Below are positions 46,426 through 55,983 of a DNA stretch of 64,000 bases, piece by piece. The DNA lies in contig JABCPU010000158.1 of NCBI GenBank assembly GCA_016800925.1, forward strand, positions 62,001 through 126,000, read 5' to 3'. A program made the position numbers and the translations under genes. The notes below the pieces were generated by a model. It did no database searches, was not told the origin of the DNA, and saw only the letters and a list, made by a program, of their open reading frames with translations. Position 1 is the stretch's first letter. Each line of letters opens with the position of its first letter. The DNA comes from Suillus spraguei (Eukaryota; Basidiomycota; Agaricomycetes; Boletales; Suillaceae).

Positions 46426-46893
46426 CACCGCTACTTTACTGCTGAAAGTACCACAGCCTTTTTTACTGTTTCCTTGCACCGCTCACAGCCTTACCGCTAC
46501 CGCTGATATTATCACTCAATGCAACTGTTTCTGACTATATCTCAACCACGGTAGTACCGCTACTTACAACGCTAGTTCCGGCGGCATCATCCCTGACTGC
46601 GGCAACTTACCGCTGACCACAACACTTCATTCACACATAAGTTGGACTTGAACTTGACCATACTAATAGGTATCCCCTTTAGGGTTGAACGCTCTTGTTG
46701 TCACAAGTGAAGCAGACTAGACGGAGCGCAAGACTCACATACTAACTTAGGAGGTAGTTTATCTACAGCCCAGGTTAGGTTGTATCTTTACAACGGCATG
46801 CAAAGACACGTCAGCAATCAACAATGCATTGTTGGATTCTTGCTAGGAGGACATTGTAAGATGCAGAGGATGATTGTGATGAAGGTGATTATG

Positions 46894-47587
46894 TGTCATA
46901 TACCATACATTTGATCTCAGATCCAATCAGATCTGATTGATCCTACTTCTGTCCAGTCCACAGATCCTATCCAGACCACCCATCCAAAACTTCCTACTTC
47001 TCGCACTCTAACTCTGTTGTGGACATCTGCGTCTACCTCCTTTCAGCAATCCTCCTGTCTCCAGTATTCCAGCTATGTATATTTCCATCCTGCTTAATTT
47101 ATCCATTACCTATGTTTCATTTCTGACTCGTGCTTACTGATCCACTGTACTTTTCCTAATAGACTTCCATTATACATTGTACATAGCCCTTTGTCCTGGA
47201 CTTGTTGATTATCCATGCCAGTTACTTACAGTATATAAACCACTTGTAAATCTCCATAGAACCTTAGTTCAAATATCATCTTAGATTCTACTCATTCTGT
47301 TCCTCCAGACTTGAGTTCCTTCTGACTCTAGTCACCTTCCGAGACTTAGGATTAATTCCTATAGTCTATATCTCCGACTCTACCTTCGGGTAGTCTACTT
47401 CCGTTAGTTTCTAGTTAGGACTCTGTCCGACACTAGTCTTATACCTTGTTCTGTTCCTACATTCCAGATAACCTTTGGACATATATCTTCCCTCTGAAAT
47501 AAGGGGCAACACTCAGGAAAGGGGCACAGTGTATGAACTGAGGCCAAAGCCCTTCAGATCCTTTACCTTTTGAGTACGGTCTTAACA
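46894..47587 (+). mobile_element. LTR-A copy f
   Basis: 694 bp, TGTCATATACCATACATTTG to GAGTACGGTCTTAACA. TATA box near 47231. Flanks TTATG and CCATG share only ATG, so a duplication is not clear. It is shorter than the other copies through internal deletions and is rich in C-to-T changes. Confidence 0.85.
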
Positions 47588-47588
47588 C

Positions 47589-47611
47589 CATGTATGTATG
47601 TATGTATGTAG
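47589..47611. repeat. (ATGT)n microsatellite at LTR edge
   Basis: Five perfect ATGT units directly after the LTR-A copy f end, possibly hiding the target duplication. Confidence 0.85.
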
Positions 47612-47753
47612 ATAAGAAGATGATCAGATGAGTGTTGACAAAGTTATATAGGGAATGACTCGCTGTGGGCTTTGAGGTGGCCTTAGCAAATGTCAATGCA
47701 AAAGTGGTCATGGCACCACTGGGATCAGCTGAAATGACAATTGCCACTGGGTT

Positions 47754-49217
47754 TTGCTGAGCTGTGGCCTCAGTGGTCTAGTTATCTATTGTTGTGTATA
47801 TATATGCCTAACTGCAACCCCTGCAAGTACATGGATTCTCATGAAAATCTCATTGACAAAGCTCAAAGGTTACAGGACGAGTAGATCAAGACCAACCAGA
47901 ATTTCTTTCTCACATGGGACCAGTGGGTGCCACCAAAGTTGGGGCCAACTGAATCACTTCACTTTTCTGAATGCACCCTTCTTCGCTAACCTCCTCATAG
48001 TTGCACCAGCACTGGCGCCAGTGCCAAACCCTATCTCCTAGGTCCCGCCCCCAGCTCCCAAGGTGATGTTGGTCCCACCAATCAATTTGGCTGCAGGGGG
48101 CAGATCATGAAGTCCCATACCAGGTGCTATAGCATGAAGGTGCAATGCGACCGACCCAATGACAAGCTCCCAGCAATGACTAAGCAGGTGCAGGCATCAC
48201 ATCCTTGTTCAAGGGCTGCAGCAGCCTCCATGTCCAAGCCTCAATCCAAGGTGACAAGGGTGACCTCCTGTGCACATCAACCAACACCTGTTGTGGAATC
48301 TGAGGATGCCATGGAGGACACCAATGAGTTTCTTTTTTTTTGACAGTGATAACAATATTTACCCCTCAATTTAGATGTTGCTGTTGTTACTGATGAGGAT
48401 GTTGACATGTCTTGTGCAGCCAATATCAAGCAGCAGACTGATGTCACTGCAGTGATGCCAAGTGAGCCCATCAACCAGCCTGCAGCCATCGCATTGGCCA
48501 ATGACTTCCCTCCTGAGCATTGGCAGGAGGACATGGACCCCATCATCATTCCCCCGCCACCACCTCCTGCTCTTTCAGTGGCTGAGCCCACCATCCACAA
48601 TTGTCTGGTTTCCCTGATGGCTCAAGTTGTGGCCATGCAAATGGCCAACCACAATACCCTCACTAGGGTGGATGCGATGGAGCATGACTTCAACGCCCAC
48701 ATCTCCTCTATGCAGGCCAAGTTTTCAGCTATGCAGCTTGACTTCAGTGGCATGGGTGACATTGGTCAATGATCTGGTCAACATGGTCGAGACACTTCAG
48801 CAGAAACAATCGCTCCTCAATCCATCATTCCTGCTGCTAATGATAAGCCATGGCCATGGTTCCTTGGGCAGTGCAATGGGCATGAGGTATCTGACTGGTG
48901 TGTTTGGCCCTTCAGTTGCTCCCATCACTCATTTGGTTGGTGTCAGTAAAGCTTCAGTGTCTTGCCCTTTCAGTCTTCCTGATGTGCAGGGCACTACATT
49001 CACCAGTGGAGAAGTGGTTGCTCACAACCCACTTTCGGTCAATGTCAGTCAACCCTTAGTATCTCACCCATTTGGTCATCCTGATGTGCAAGGCAGTATA
49101 TTCACCAGTGGGCAAGCATTATCTGAGTCAGTGCAGGCCAGTCCTTTATCTGCTCCCACTGTCCAAACTTATTTTACTATATCATCACCTGTTTCTAAGA
49201 CTCCCTCCCTCCCTTGA
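47754..49217 (+). pseudogene. Transposon accessory ORF, cysteine motif and Pro-rich part
   Basis: Plus-strand pieces: 47790-48041 (KISLTKLKGYRTSRSRPTRI), 48107-48343 (MKSHTRCYSMKVQCDRPNDK, then Ser/Ala/Lys-rich), and 48372-48772 (VAVVTDEDVDMSCAANIKQQ, a run of prolines, then MAQVVAMQMANHNTLTRVDA, which looks coiled-coil). The frame breaks at an 11-T run near 48330. CX(n)C with basic residues followed by a Pro-rich linker and a coiled coil resembles small DNA-binding ORFs beside mushroom KDZ elements (recalled). Exon borders are uncertain and no intact start-to-stop frame exists. Confidence 0.45.
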
Positions 49218-49369
49218 CACCCAGCATACCCTTATGTAGTACACCATTAGTTAGTTAGCTACTGTTGACTACATAAATTGAATGAAATTGATTTGGATTG
49301 GATTGCATATGTATTGATTGTGTTTTTCCAAGTATCAATAGTGCATCGGCAATTGGTTGTATTTGACTG

Positions 49370-49680
49370 ACTGACCAGCCAATTGACCAACCACCCAAGT
49401 CTATCATTGGGCAAGTGTATTTTGTCAGCTATTCCATGAACACCGACCATGTCTATCATACACCACTTTTGACTGACCTTTTGACTGACCACCTCATCTA
49501 TCATACTTGACCAAGGTAGTCCTGGCAAGTATATTTTGTATAAGTTATTCAGGGCACACTGACCCAGTGTTCACCATACATCATATTTGACCAACCTATT
49601 GACCAACTCCCCAAGTCTATCATTAGGCAAGTATATTTTGTAAGCTATTCCATGAACACAACCCTGTCTATCATACATAT
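49370..49680. repeat. Short tandem repeat, about 100-115 bp period
   Basis: Three imperfect copies marked by GGCAAGT(A/G)TATTTTGT near 49409, 49525 and 49627, each with GCTATTCCATGAACAC-like and CTATCATACA words and TGACCAACC/TGACTGACC. No gene visible in 49218-49680 otherwise. Confidence 0.7.
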
Positions 49681-49723
49681 ACATTCTAAGATGATATTCG
49701 AACTAAGGTTCTACGGAGATTTA

Positions 49724-49933
49724 CAGTGGCTCAAAAAACTGTCCGCATGTTTTGACATTTTTCACTATCTATGATATTGTGTGAGAATGAACAAATTCCT
49801 CAAGGACATACTTATACCACATTGTAGTATGGCTTCAGGGCTTTTATTTGAGCCCTACACCGTGGGAATCGGCGGAGATATGGTGGAGATATAAGGCTTA
49901 TAAAATGATGACTCATGTGGACAGTTTTTTGAG
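49724..49933 (+). repeat. Left terminal inverted repeat of Tc1/mariner
   Basis: 210 bp, with about a dozen mismatches to the right repeat. Contains CACATTGTAGTATGGCTTCA and TGAGCCCTACACCGTGGGAA. It ends with a second copy of the tip word (GGACAGTTTTTTGAG), so each arm carries direct outer and inner subrepeats in opposite sense. Confidence 0.93.
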
Positions 49934-50083
49934 TGTATATTAAAACTATATAAATCATTATTTATGACACCATAAAAATCATGCCACTATTATATAAATT
50001 ATAAAGTGGTGTCATTATGTTATTTTATGACTATATCTAACTATATAAACCAGAATATCTCATGTATCATAGTCATAATCACC

Positions 50084-51374
50084 ATGAAAGCCATCTCCTC
50101 TGCTCAAAGAGATAATATCCTCTCTCTGTCTTATGCTGGCCTCTCTGCTCGCCAAATTTCCTCTAGAACTGGAGTATGCAAGTCCACTGTGGCCAAGTTC
50201 ATCAAAGAAAGCCACCCAGATAAGGAAAACTCTTGTGGAGGACGTCCATCCAAGCTTACCTCTACTGACAAAAGGGCTATTATCCAACATATCACTACAG
50301 GAAAGGCTGATAATGCTGTCCAAGCCACCCATTATATCAATTCCACCATCACTACCCCTGTCTCTTCACAAACTGTGAGGAATGTTCTCAAGGCAGCTCA
50401 TCTCAAGGCAGTAACAAAGAAGAAAAAGCCTCTTCTCTCCATCAAACATAGGCAGAGAAGACTAGCCTTTGCCTTAGCTCATCAACACTGGACTGTAGAG
50501 GACTGGAAGCGTGTTATATGGTCAGATGAGACCAAAATCAATAGGATTGGGTCAGATGGAAGGTGTATGTATGGAAAAAGAAGGGAGATGGCCTAACAGA
50601 CAGAGAGGTTAATGGGACTGTCAAGTTTGGAGGAGGTTCTTTAATGGTATGGGGCTGTATGGGATGGAATGGTGTGGGAATGCTTGCTGAGGTTGAGGGG
50701 AAGATGAATGCTGAGCAGTATGTGGACATTTTAAATGACCACTTGCTGCCTAGCTTGGCAGAATCAGGGATTGATGAAGAAGATATCATTTTCCACATCA
50801 GGAAATTCACACATTCCTTGACGTGCCCTTATGCGGACTTATTTACACTTAACTGCCTTGGTGAAATTGAATCTACTTGTCCAAAATTTCAATGTGAATG
50901 AATTCAGAAAAAAAAAGTTGAGATATATTAATATACATGTTTTATTGTATTTCACACTCAAAAAATATAAGATATGCCAGGTGAATGATGTGAGAGAGAG
51001 CAAACAAGTTTTGAGATAAGTGAGTTAAGCTGATTAAGCATGTTAAGGAATGTGTGAATTTCCTGATGCAACAGGATAATGATCCCAAGCACACATCCAG
51101 AAGAGCTAGGGAATGGTTTGAAGAACATAACATCAATGTTCTTGACTGGCCAGCACAGTCTCCTGATGTCAATGTCATTGAACATCTCTGGGGAACACTC
51201 AAGAAAAAGCTTCAAGCCTATGAAAACCCCCCTAAAGGAGTATGGGAGCTTTGGGAGAGAGTAGCAGTGGAATGGGGGAAGATCACAGCTGAGGATTGCC
51301 AGAAATTAATTGAGAGTATGCCTAGAAGGATAGAGGCAGTAATTAAAGCCAAGGGAGGTCATACAAAATACTAG
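50084..51374 (+). pseudogene. Tc1/mariner transposase, DD34E, inactivated
   Basis: Start MKAISSAQRDNILSLSYAGL. Helix-turn-helix (SARQISSRTGVCKSTVAKFI) and a second one (NAVQATHYINSTITTPVSSQ) precede the catalytic domain. First Asp in VIWSDETKINRIGSDGR. A one-base loss near 50560 shifts the frame to YVWKKKGDGLTDREV and GGSLMVWGCMGWNGVG. At IIF the frame is broken by the 273-bp insertion 50796-51068. The rest reads QQDNDPKHTSRRAREWFEEH, LDWPAQSPDVNVIEHLWG. Exactly 34 residues lie between the second Asp and the Glu, hence DD34E. End at KGGHTKY. Two independent lesions show that it is dead. Confidence 0.93.
50796..51068. mobile_element. MITE-like insertion in the transposase gene
   Basis: 273 bp bounded by perfect 24-bp inverted repeats beginning CATCAGGAAATTCACACATT. 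CA is present on both sides (50794-50795 and 51069-51070). Removing the element and one CA restores the canonical IIFQQDNDPKHTS of the transposase, so its borders are exact. AT-rich interior, no ORF. The donor transposase family is unknown. Confidence 0.9.
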
Positions 51375-51402
51375 AATACCTGGTTATTACTGTAAAATAC
51401 TT

Positions 51403-51614
51403 GAGTCAAAAAACTGTCTGCATGAGTCACCATTTTGTGAGCCTTGTATCTCCACCATATCTCCACCGATTCCCACGGTGTAGGGCTCAAATGAAAGCCC
51501 TGAAGCCATACTACAATGTGGTATAAGCATGTTTTTGAGGCATTTGTTTGTTCTCACACAATATTATAGATAGTGAAAAATGCCAAAACATGCGGACAGT
51601 TTTTTGAGCCACTG
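51403..51614 (-). repeat. Right terminal inverted repeat of Tc1/mariner
   Basis: 212 bp mirror of the left repeat. It ends GACAGTTTTTTGAGCCACTG. The inner tip word GAGTCAAAAAACTGTCTGCA matches the inner edge of the left arm. Confidence 0.93.
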
Positions 51615-51968
51615 TACAAGTGGTTTATATACTGTAAGTAACTAGCACAGATAATCAATGAGTCTGGGACCGAGGGCTATGTACGATGTATAACAGAAGT
51701 CTATTAGTCAATGCACAGCAGATCAATAAGCATGAGTCAGAAATGAGACATAGGTAACGGATCAATAAGCAGGAAGGAAATATACATAGCCGGAATACCA
51801 GAGACAGGAGGATTGCTGAAAGGAGGTAGACGCAGATGTCCACAAGGGAGTTAGAGTGCAAGAAGTAGGGACTTTTGGATGGGTGATCCAGACAGGATCT
51901 GTGGACTGGATGGAAGTAGGCTCAATCAGATCAGATCAGATCTGAGATCAGATGTATGGTATATGACA

Positions 51969-52790
51969 TAATCAGGAGACAAAACTTGAAATTTTGTCAT
52001 CACATTTTGTTACTACCATGTACTTTAAATTTTTGGCATGGTTTAATTGTTTGATACAACTGAACATACCAACCCTCAATCAGATTTCAAGTAATTGTTC
52101 CAATTTAAGCATCATAATAAAACTTGAAATCCAAGCAGACGCTCAAACTCTGACTATATTTCTTATTTTCAGTAACATATCATCAGTGCAAAATGGCTGT
52201 GAAAGCTTGATATTTTGGATTTCACACAAAACACTGATGAAATTTGAAGTTATGTACTCAAATTTATGTTAGTTTAAATTTCACAAAGATTCTTTGCATT
52301 CTGGACAACATTAAAACCTATCTTAAATAGCTCTAACCCTGCTGTGTGGCCAAAATGCGAAAATGTGGGGTGTGGGAATAATGTGGGAAGGCTGAGAAAT
52401 TTATTTTTAAGCCTATAGTGAAATGGGTATGGGTTCTCCAGCAGACATACAAAGAAGCCTTGGGGATAGCTGGCAAGTATGCATTCCTACTTTTCTACGA
52501 TAGCAAGGGTTGTATTAATACCCCTGCCAAGGTGTGGTGCTGATGAGGTGGTTCATGTACAGTAAAGGCCACCTTACCTACAGGGATCTTGTTCTTCTGT
52601 CTCACCAAAAACTCCTCGGAGTAGTTGAGTCAAATTCGAGGTTGCTAGGATTAATTGCAAATAACATCTATTGAAAGGGAATTTCGGGTGGAATAGTATT
52701 CAGGATAAAGAGTAAGCCATCCTCCTACCATACACATTCAAATTTATTTCCGATATTTCATATCATATCTCACGAATGACGTGTCTCAGG
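51969..52790. other. No supported feature
   Basis: AT-rich stretch after the LTR with several TTGAAATT and TTTAAATTT words. I find no ORF with known motifs, no LTR ends and no tandem array. It is the transition from transposon-dense to gene-bearing sequence. Confidence 0.4.
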
Positions 52791-53042
52791 TGGAAGCTTT
52801 AGTACATGTGAGTACGAGTAGATTTATTGACTCACCGTCGGCGTGGTAGCCATCCTACGTATATATATGCGTGAGATCAGATGAGCTACAGCGAGTAGCG
52901 TTTCTGCGTCTCATTGATGCAGCGCAGTTGATAGAACAACGCATGAGTAGTTTGTTACGCGATGCGAAGGCTTACTTTACAAATTTTCGTCAGCTATCTG
53001 CTGGCAGGGCAAATGTCATCTGTTATAAGTTCTGTTCAGAAT

Positions 53043-53051
53043 GGTATAAAA
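53043..53051 (+). promoter_or_regulatory. TATA box of the small cysteine-rich gene
   Basis: GGTATAAAAGG lies about 45 bp before the ATG at 53091, at a usual distance if the leader is short. Confidence 0.6.
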
Positions 53052-53090
53052 GGACTCCTTCCTACCGATTTATTTCTAAGAACACAAATA

Positions 53091-53353
53091 ATGCGTCCCT
53101 CCTTCCAAGTCGTCCTCGCTGTTATTGCTGCTTTGACAGCGTCTATGACTGTCAGTGCTGACAGTCAATGCATCGACTTTGGCAAAAATTGCAAGATTCA
53201 TAAAAATTGCTGCTCTGGCTCCACATGCGTGGAGAACTTGGTATTATGGAATGATAATGGCATAGATGTGAGTATGAGTAGTTTCATCCAGGATCTGTTG
53301 ACTCACCGGCATGGTAGAAAGAAGACACCATATATGTGTGTGAAAATACGTGA
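53091..53353 (+). CDS. Small secreted cysteine-rich protein, knottin-like spacing
   Basis: Predicted 70 residues in two exons (53091-53267, 53318-53353) around a 50-bp GTGAGT...GGTAG intron. Without splicing the frame runs to 53375. The N-terminus MRPSFQVVLAVIAALTASMT is a signal peptide, probably cut after VSA (residue 23). The mature part has cysteines at 27, 34, 40, 41, 46 and 67, that is C-X6-C-X5-CC-X4-C-X20-C, the order of inhibitor-cystine-knot folds. I cannot tell whether it is an effector, a defence peptide or something else. A TATA box lies 45 bp upstream. A 122-bp duplication immediately follows, repeating the end of exon 1, the intron and exon 2. It is the first host-type gene after the transposon block. 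Confidence 0.65.
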
Positions 53354-53465
53354 AGAACTTGATATTATGGAATGATAATGGCAGAGAGGTGAGTATGAGT
53401 AGTTTTATCCAGGATCTGTTGACTCACCGGCGTGGTAGAAAGAAGACACCATATGTGTGTGACGC
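53222..53465 (+). repeat. Tandem duplication of exon end, intron and exon 2
   Basis: Unit of 122 bp repeated twice (from about 53222 and 53344). Each contains GAACTTG(G/A)TATTATGGAAT, GTGAGTATGAGTAGTTT and GACTCACCGGC(A/G)TGGTAG. A more diverged relative of the second unit and its downstream sequence is found upstream at about 52793-52980, so a larger duplication preceded it. Confidence 0.85.
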
Positions 53466-53906
53466 CGAATGAGCTACGGTAAACTATGTTTCTGCTTTCT
53501 CGTTGGTGCGATGTGGTCAATGGCACCGCATGTAGATAGTTTGTGGCGGGAATACTTGCTTCTGCCCAAATTTTACTGGTGCTCGAGCGACGAAAATTCC
53601 AGGATAGAGAAACGTTTAAAAACCGTGAATGTATGACTTGTGACTGAATCAAAGATCGAGAGTAGGCCTACCTCTTACATAGTTGGTTTGTGTCAGGCGC
53701 AAACATCCTGCCCGTTGAATCTGTCGAAAGACATAGATGGAGCGAGCGAGCGGACGGTTTGCATGCATTGGTCAGTTATCAGGTCAAATTTTTAGTGTGT
53801 TGATGTGTTGAAAAATAAGAGAATGAAATTTGAGGAGAGAACTGATAGACGAGGTGACATGGATGATCAAAACTGCGTGGTAAGATGACAGGAAAGTGGA
53901 AAGGAC
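53466..53906. other. Intergenic, diverged duplicate, no gene
   Basis: The first 100 bp resemble the 5' flank of the cysteine-rich gene (GATGAGCTAC, TTTCTGC, GTAGTTTGT words near 52880-52960). The rest shows nothing recognisable. Confidence 0.4.
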
Positions 53907-54221
53907 TTAAGAGAAGGCCGTGATAAGATAAGCGGAGTCTGGGACTGGCAAGTGACGGGTCACCGCCACTACAAACGACAGTCTGTCCAGAGAGTATGAA
54001 AACTAATAGGCACACTGTCACAAAACCATCAGAGTTAGACTTTTCAGTTCAAAAAAAATGCGCAACGTACCACAGGAGCGGTAATAGGCTTCCCCTCAAC
54101 CAGAGTCCTGAGCATCTCAGAGATAACATGCAGACACTCTACGCTGTATGTCTCGAGATCTACTAGAAGAGAGTGGTCGAGCTGCCAGTATTTGTCGAAC
54201 GTTGACTGGGACCTATTGGCA
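53907..54221 (-). CDS. 3' exons of an unrecognised gene
   Basis: Two minus-strand exons in one frame. The first (54221 to about 54080), entered by an acceptor CCAAAG, reads FDKYWQLDHSLLVDLETYSV and LHVISEMLRTLVEGKPITAP. A GTACGTTGCG...CTATTAG intron follows. The second reads FSYSLDRLSFVVAVTRHLPV to a TAA at 53907. Composition and clean splice borders favour a real gene, but I do not recognise it, and exons further upstream were not found with confidence. Confidence 0.35.
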
Positions 54222-55161
54222 TCTTTGGGGTTAGAGCGTGATCAGATGACGAATGCATTCGTTGAACATATAACAACGCGGGTGAGATTTACACGTTAGC
54301 AGAAGTCACTTCTAGCCTAAAAATTTCTTGAGTGATGTCATCAGGCAAAGTAATATAACAAGGCGAGACAAAATGTTAAACAATGTTGGTTTTTGAAATC
54401 CACTGATATGTAGTTATAGATCCGAGGTTGCAATCTGTTCTATGTTGTGAGCATTAACAAAATACACTATGAAACCGAACACAGGTGAAGTTCACCGGAT
54501 GAATCACCCAATGAATGGGTACCAAAGTGATAATCTGCAATCTGACAGGCCCTTGCTTAGTAACGTCAACAACGTACCAAAACAACATGCTGACTCTCCT
54601 TCGCGACTACACACTGCAAGAAGAACATTGTTTGCGATCCTTGGAATCTTATTAGAGTTGTAGCGCCGAGCATGTAATGTCATATTATCTAATGAAGATA
54701 CGCCAGTGCTTACATTATCGTCACCGTTTAGGCATACAAAGGATGCTGAGCGACGTGCTGTGGACGGTTTGCATTTTTGTAGATTAATGTTAATGCACAG
54801 AACTTCAAAGAAATTTATTTCACAGAGGCCACATGTGTATTTCTTATTGTCCAGTGACCACAAATGCTTACCTTTTTGCGACATCTCATCGGGCCACAAT
54901 GCGCGTCCACAGGCGTGCTTTGTCTAGCGTTTCTCTACATATTGTGAGTTTAAAAACTTGGCATTTTCTGTCCTTCAATTCCTATCTTCTCTCGTCCTCC
55001 TTAATTTGACAAATTCATCTTGTGACCTTGAACACTTCATATCATTCGTTCAAATCATCTATGTCTTTGTGAGTCTACTCACATGTCGACTCAGTATCTT
55101 CATATGCCGATGATATCTTCCGCACATAGCACCACATACAGCAGTCTGAAAATGTTTTTGG
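54222..55161. other. No confident gene
   Basis: ORFs on both strands (plus 54469-54663, minus 54504-54899) overlap and neither shows a known motif. One may be an exon of the neighbouring unrecognised gene. CT-rich and GCACATAGCACC-type leader sequence near 54960-55140 may belong to the promoter of the zinc-finger gene. Confidence 0.35.
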
Positions 55162-55983
55162 ATGGGTTTGTGTTTAATCTCAAGTCGGATGACGCGCAGG
55201 TCATCTCATAATTTTCTTAGCAAGTCTATGCCATCTTCCTCTGCTTCCGATGCGACCGTGTGTGCCAAGCCTCCCACATGTAAAACTGATTATACTGTTG
55301 AATCCGAGGATGGCAGTTTGACTTCGTCTCTGGTACCAACTACGCGCAAGCGCAGATGCTTGGACGACGACGACGATGAAATCAGAGAGGGAAAGTTTGG
55401 TAATTACACACTAGCAGACGCTAGTGCCATAGTCATGGCTGTGCCCATTCACGACCCACAGCCAGTAGACATCAGCAACCGCAGGACTCATGACGCCCGC
55501 GGTAATCTTCTTCGAACGAGGAGATTTGGGGCGATGGAACTCGACGATTCTCACCCCACACGGTCCGTCAAGATTACAAATGAACTACCCACAGGGATGA
55601 CTTGCGTACGAGCATGCGGTTGGACGGACCAGCCGTGCGGGCTGTTTATAGAAATGAACAAGGTCCGTGTCGCAGATCACCTGTTGCGTTGGCACGATGT
55701 CAAATCCAAAGACGCGGCTCCTTGTAAATTCGAGGGTTGCCCGAAACCGGGGGCGATACTCAATTTGGCCCGTCACATTGAGGGCATCCACTATACGACG
55801 TCCTACGAATGCCCCTATTGCGGCAAGCGGTGGTCGAGGTCCGATGCTTTAAATCGGCATCAGAAGCAATGCGAACCGGTCCTTGCTAGCAAGGCCCGCG
55901 CTAAGAAGGGAGGTCGCAAGTTCAATCTTCATCGGAAGAAGTTGGTCTATGGGTATATCGTTCCTACCTGCAACGCGACATAG
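55162..55983 (+). CDS. C2H2 zinc-finger protein
   Basis: Up to 273 residues, intronless as read. The first ATG is at 55162. Later Met codons at 55189 and 55228 (MPSSSASDATV) are alternatives, and the last gives a more usual hydrophilic start. A Ser/Thr-rich region and a basic-acidic KRRCLDDDDDEIREGK (possible nuclear signal) precede three cysteine/histidine units: CVRACGWTDQPCG with H..H at HLLRWH, CKFEGCPKP with HIEGIH, and CPYCGKRWSRSDALNRHQKQC. The C-terminus is basic. A sequence-specific DNA-binding role in the nucleus is inferred from the fingers. Targets are unknown. Mushroom genomes contain many short proteins of this kind. Confidence 0.8.
   Translation: MGLCLISSRMTRRSSHNFLSKSMPSSSASDATVCAKPPTCKTDYTVESEDGSLTSSLVPTTRKRRCLDDDDDEIREGKFGNYTLADASAIVMAVPIHDPQPVDISNRRTHDARGNLLRTRRFGAMELDDSHPTRSVKITNELPTGMTCVRACGWTDQPCGLFIEMNKVRVADHLLRWHDVKSKDAAPCKFEGCPKPGAILNLARHIEGIHYTTSYECPYCGKRWSRSDALNRHQKQCEPVLASKARAKKGGRKFNLHRKKLVYGYIVPTCNAT

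Larger units (their letters stand above)
44401..46792. mobile_element. LTR-B copy 4, split by two later insertions
   Basis: Starts TGTAATGAACATATTGGTGC, ends AGGTTGTATCTTTACA. Flanked by ACGG on both sides (44397-44400, 46793-46796), a 4-bp duplication. After 44490 it is interrupted by an LTR-B variant (to 45449), resuming CCGTCTTACCCCTTTAGC. At 45951-46425 a solo chromovirus LTR is inserted. The remaining sequence is colinear with copies 2 and 3. Confidence 0.85.
44137..46893 (+). pseudogene. Interrupted ORF fragment around LTR-B copy 4
   Basis: Before the LTR the plus strand reads YHKPGYVMGLVNYHLAIHFK and VFDTGKHG (to 44400). After it, at 46793, the frame continues as MQRHVSNQQCIVGFLLGGHC. 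I do not recognise the protein. The splice through ACGG shows that LTR-B entered an open frame. The chromovirus TSD lies at its left edge, so the same ORF or repeat may have been hit twice. The segment is too short for a family call. Confidence 0.4.
49724..51614 (+). mobile_element. Tc1/mariner element, TA target duplication
   Basis: 1891 bp, CAGTGGCTCAAAAAACTGTC at the left and its complement at the right, flanked by TA (49722-49723 and 51615-51616). It has long terminal inverted repeats of about 210 bp, a transposase relic on the plus strand and a 273-bp element inside that. It lies in an LTR-A whose remaining halves rejoin perfectly at TA, so the order of insertion is clear. Confidence 0.96.
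49685..51968 (-). mobile_element. LTR-A copy g, truncated and split by Tc1/mariner
   Basis: Reverse orientation. The left piece 49685-49723 (TCTAAGATGATATTCGAACT...) and right piece 51615-51968 (TACAAGTGGTTTATATACTG ... GGTATATGACA) are adjacent parts of one LTR-A. The far end (TGTTAAGACTG...) is missing, so the LTR was truncated by about half. The interruption at TTTA|CAAG is the Tc1/mariner TA target. Confidence 0.92.

Noticed and set aside
50796..51068. Spliceosomal intron in the Tc1/mariner transposase
   Set aside because: The segment starts CATC and ends GATG with 24-bp inverted repeats and a CA duplication; borders are not GT...AG.
54504..54899. 131-residue minus ORF with several cysteines
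   Set aside because: Cysteine spacing is irregular, it overlaps an equally plausible plus-strand ORF, and no homologue pattern was recognised.
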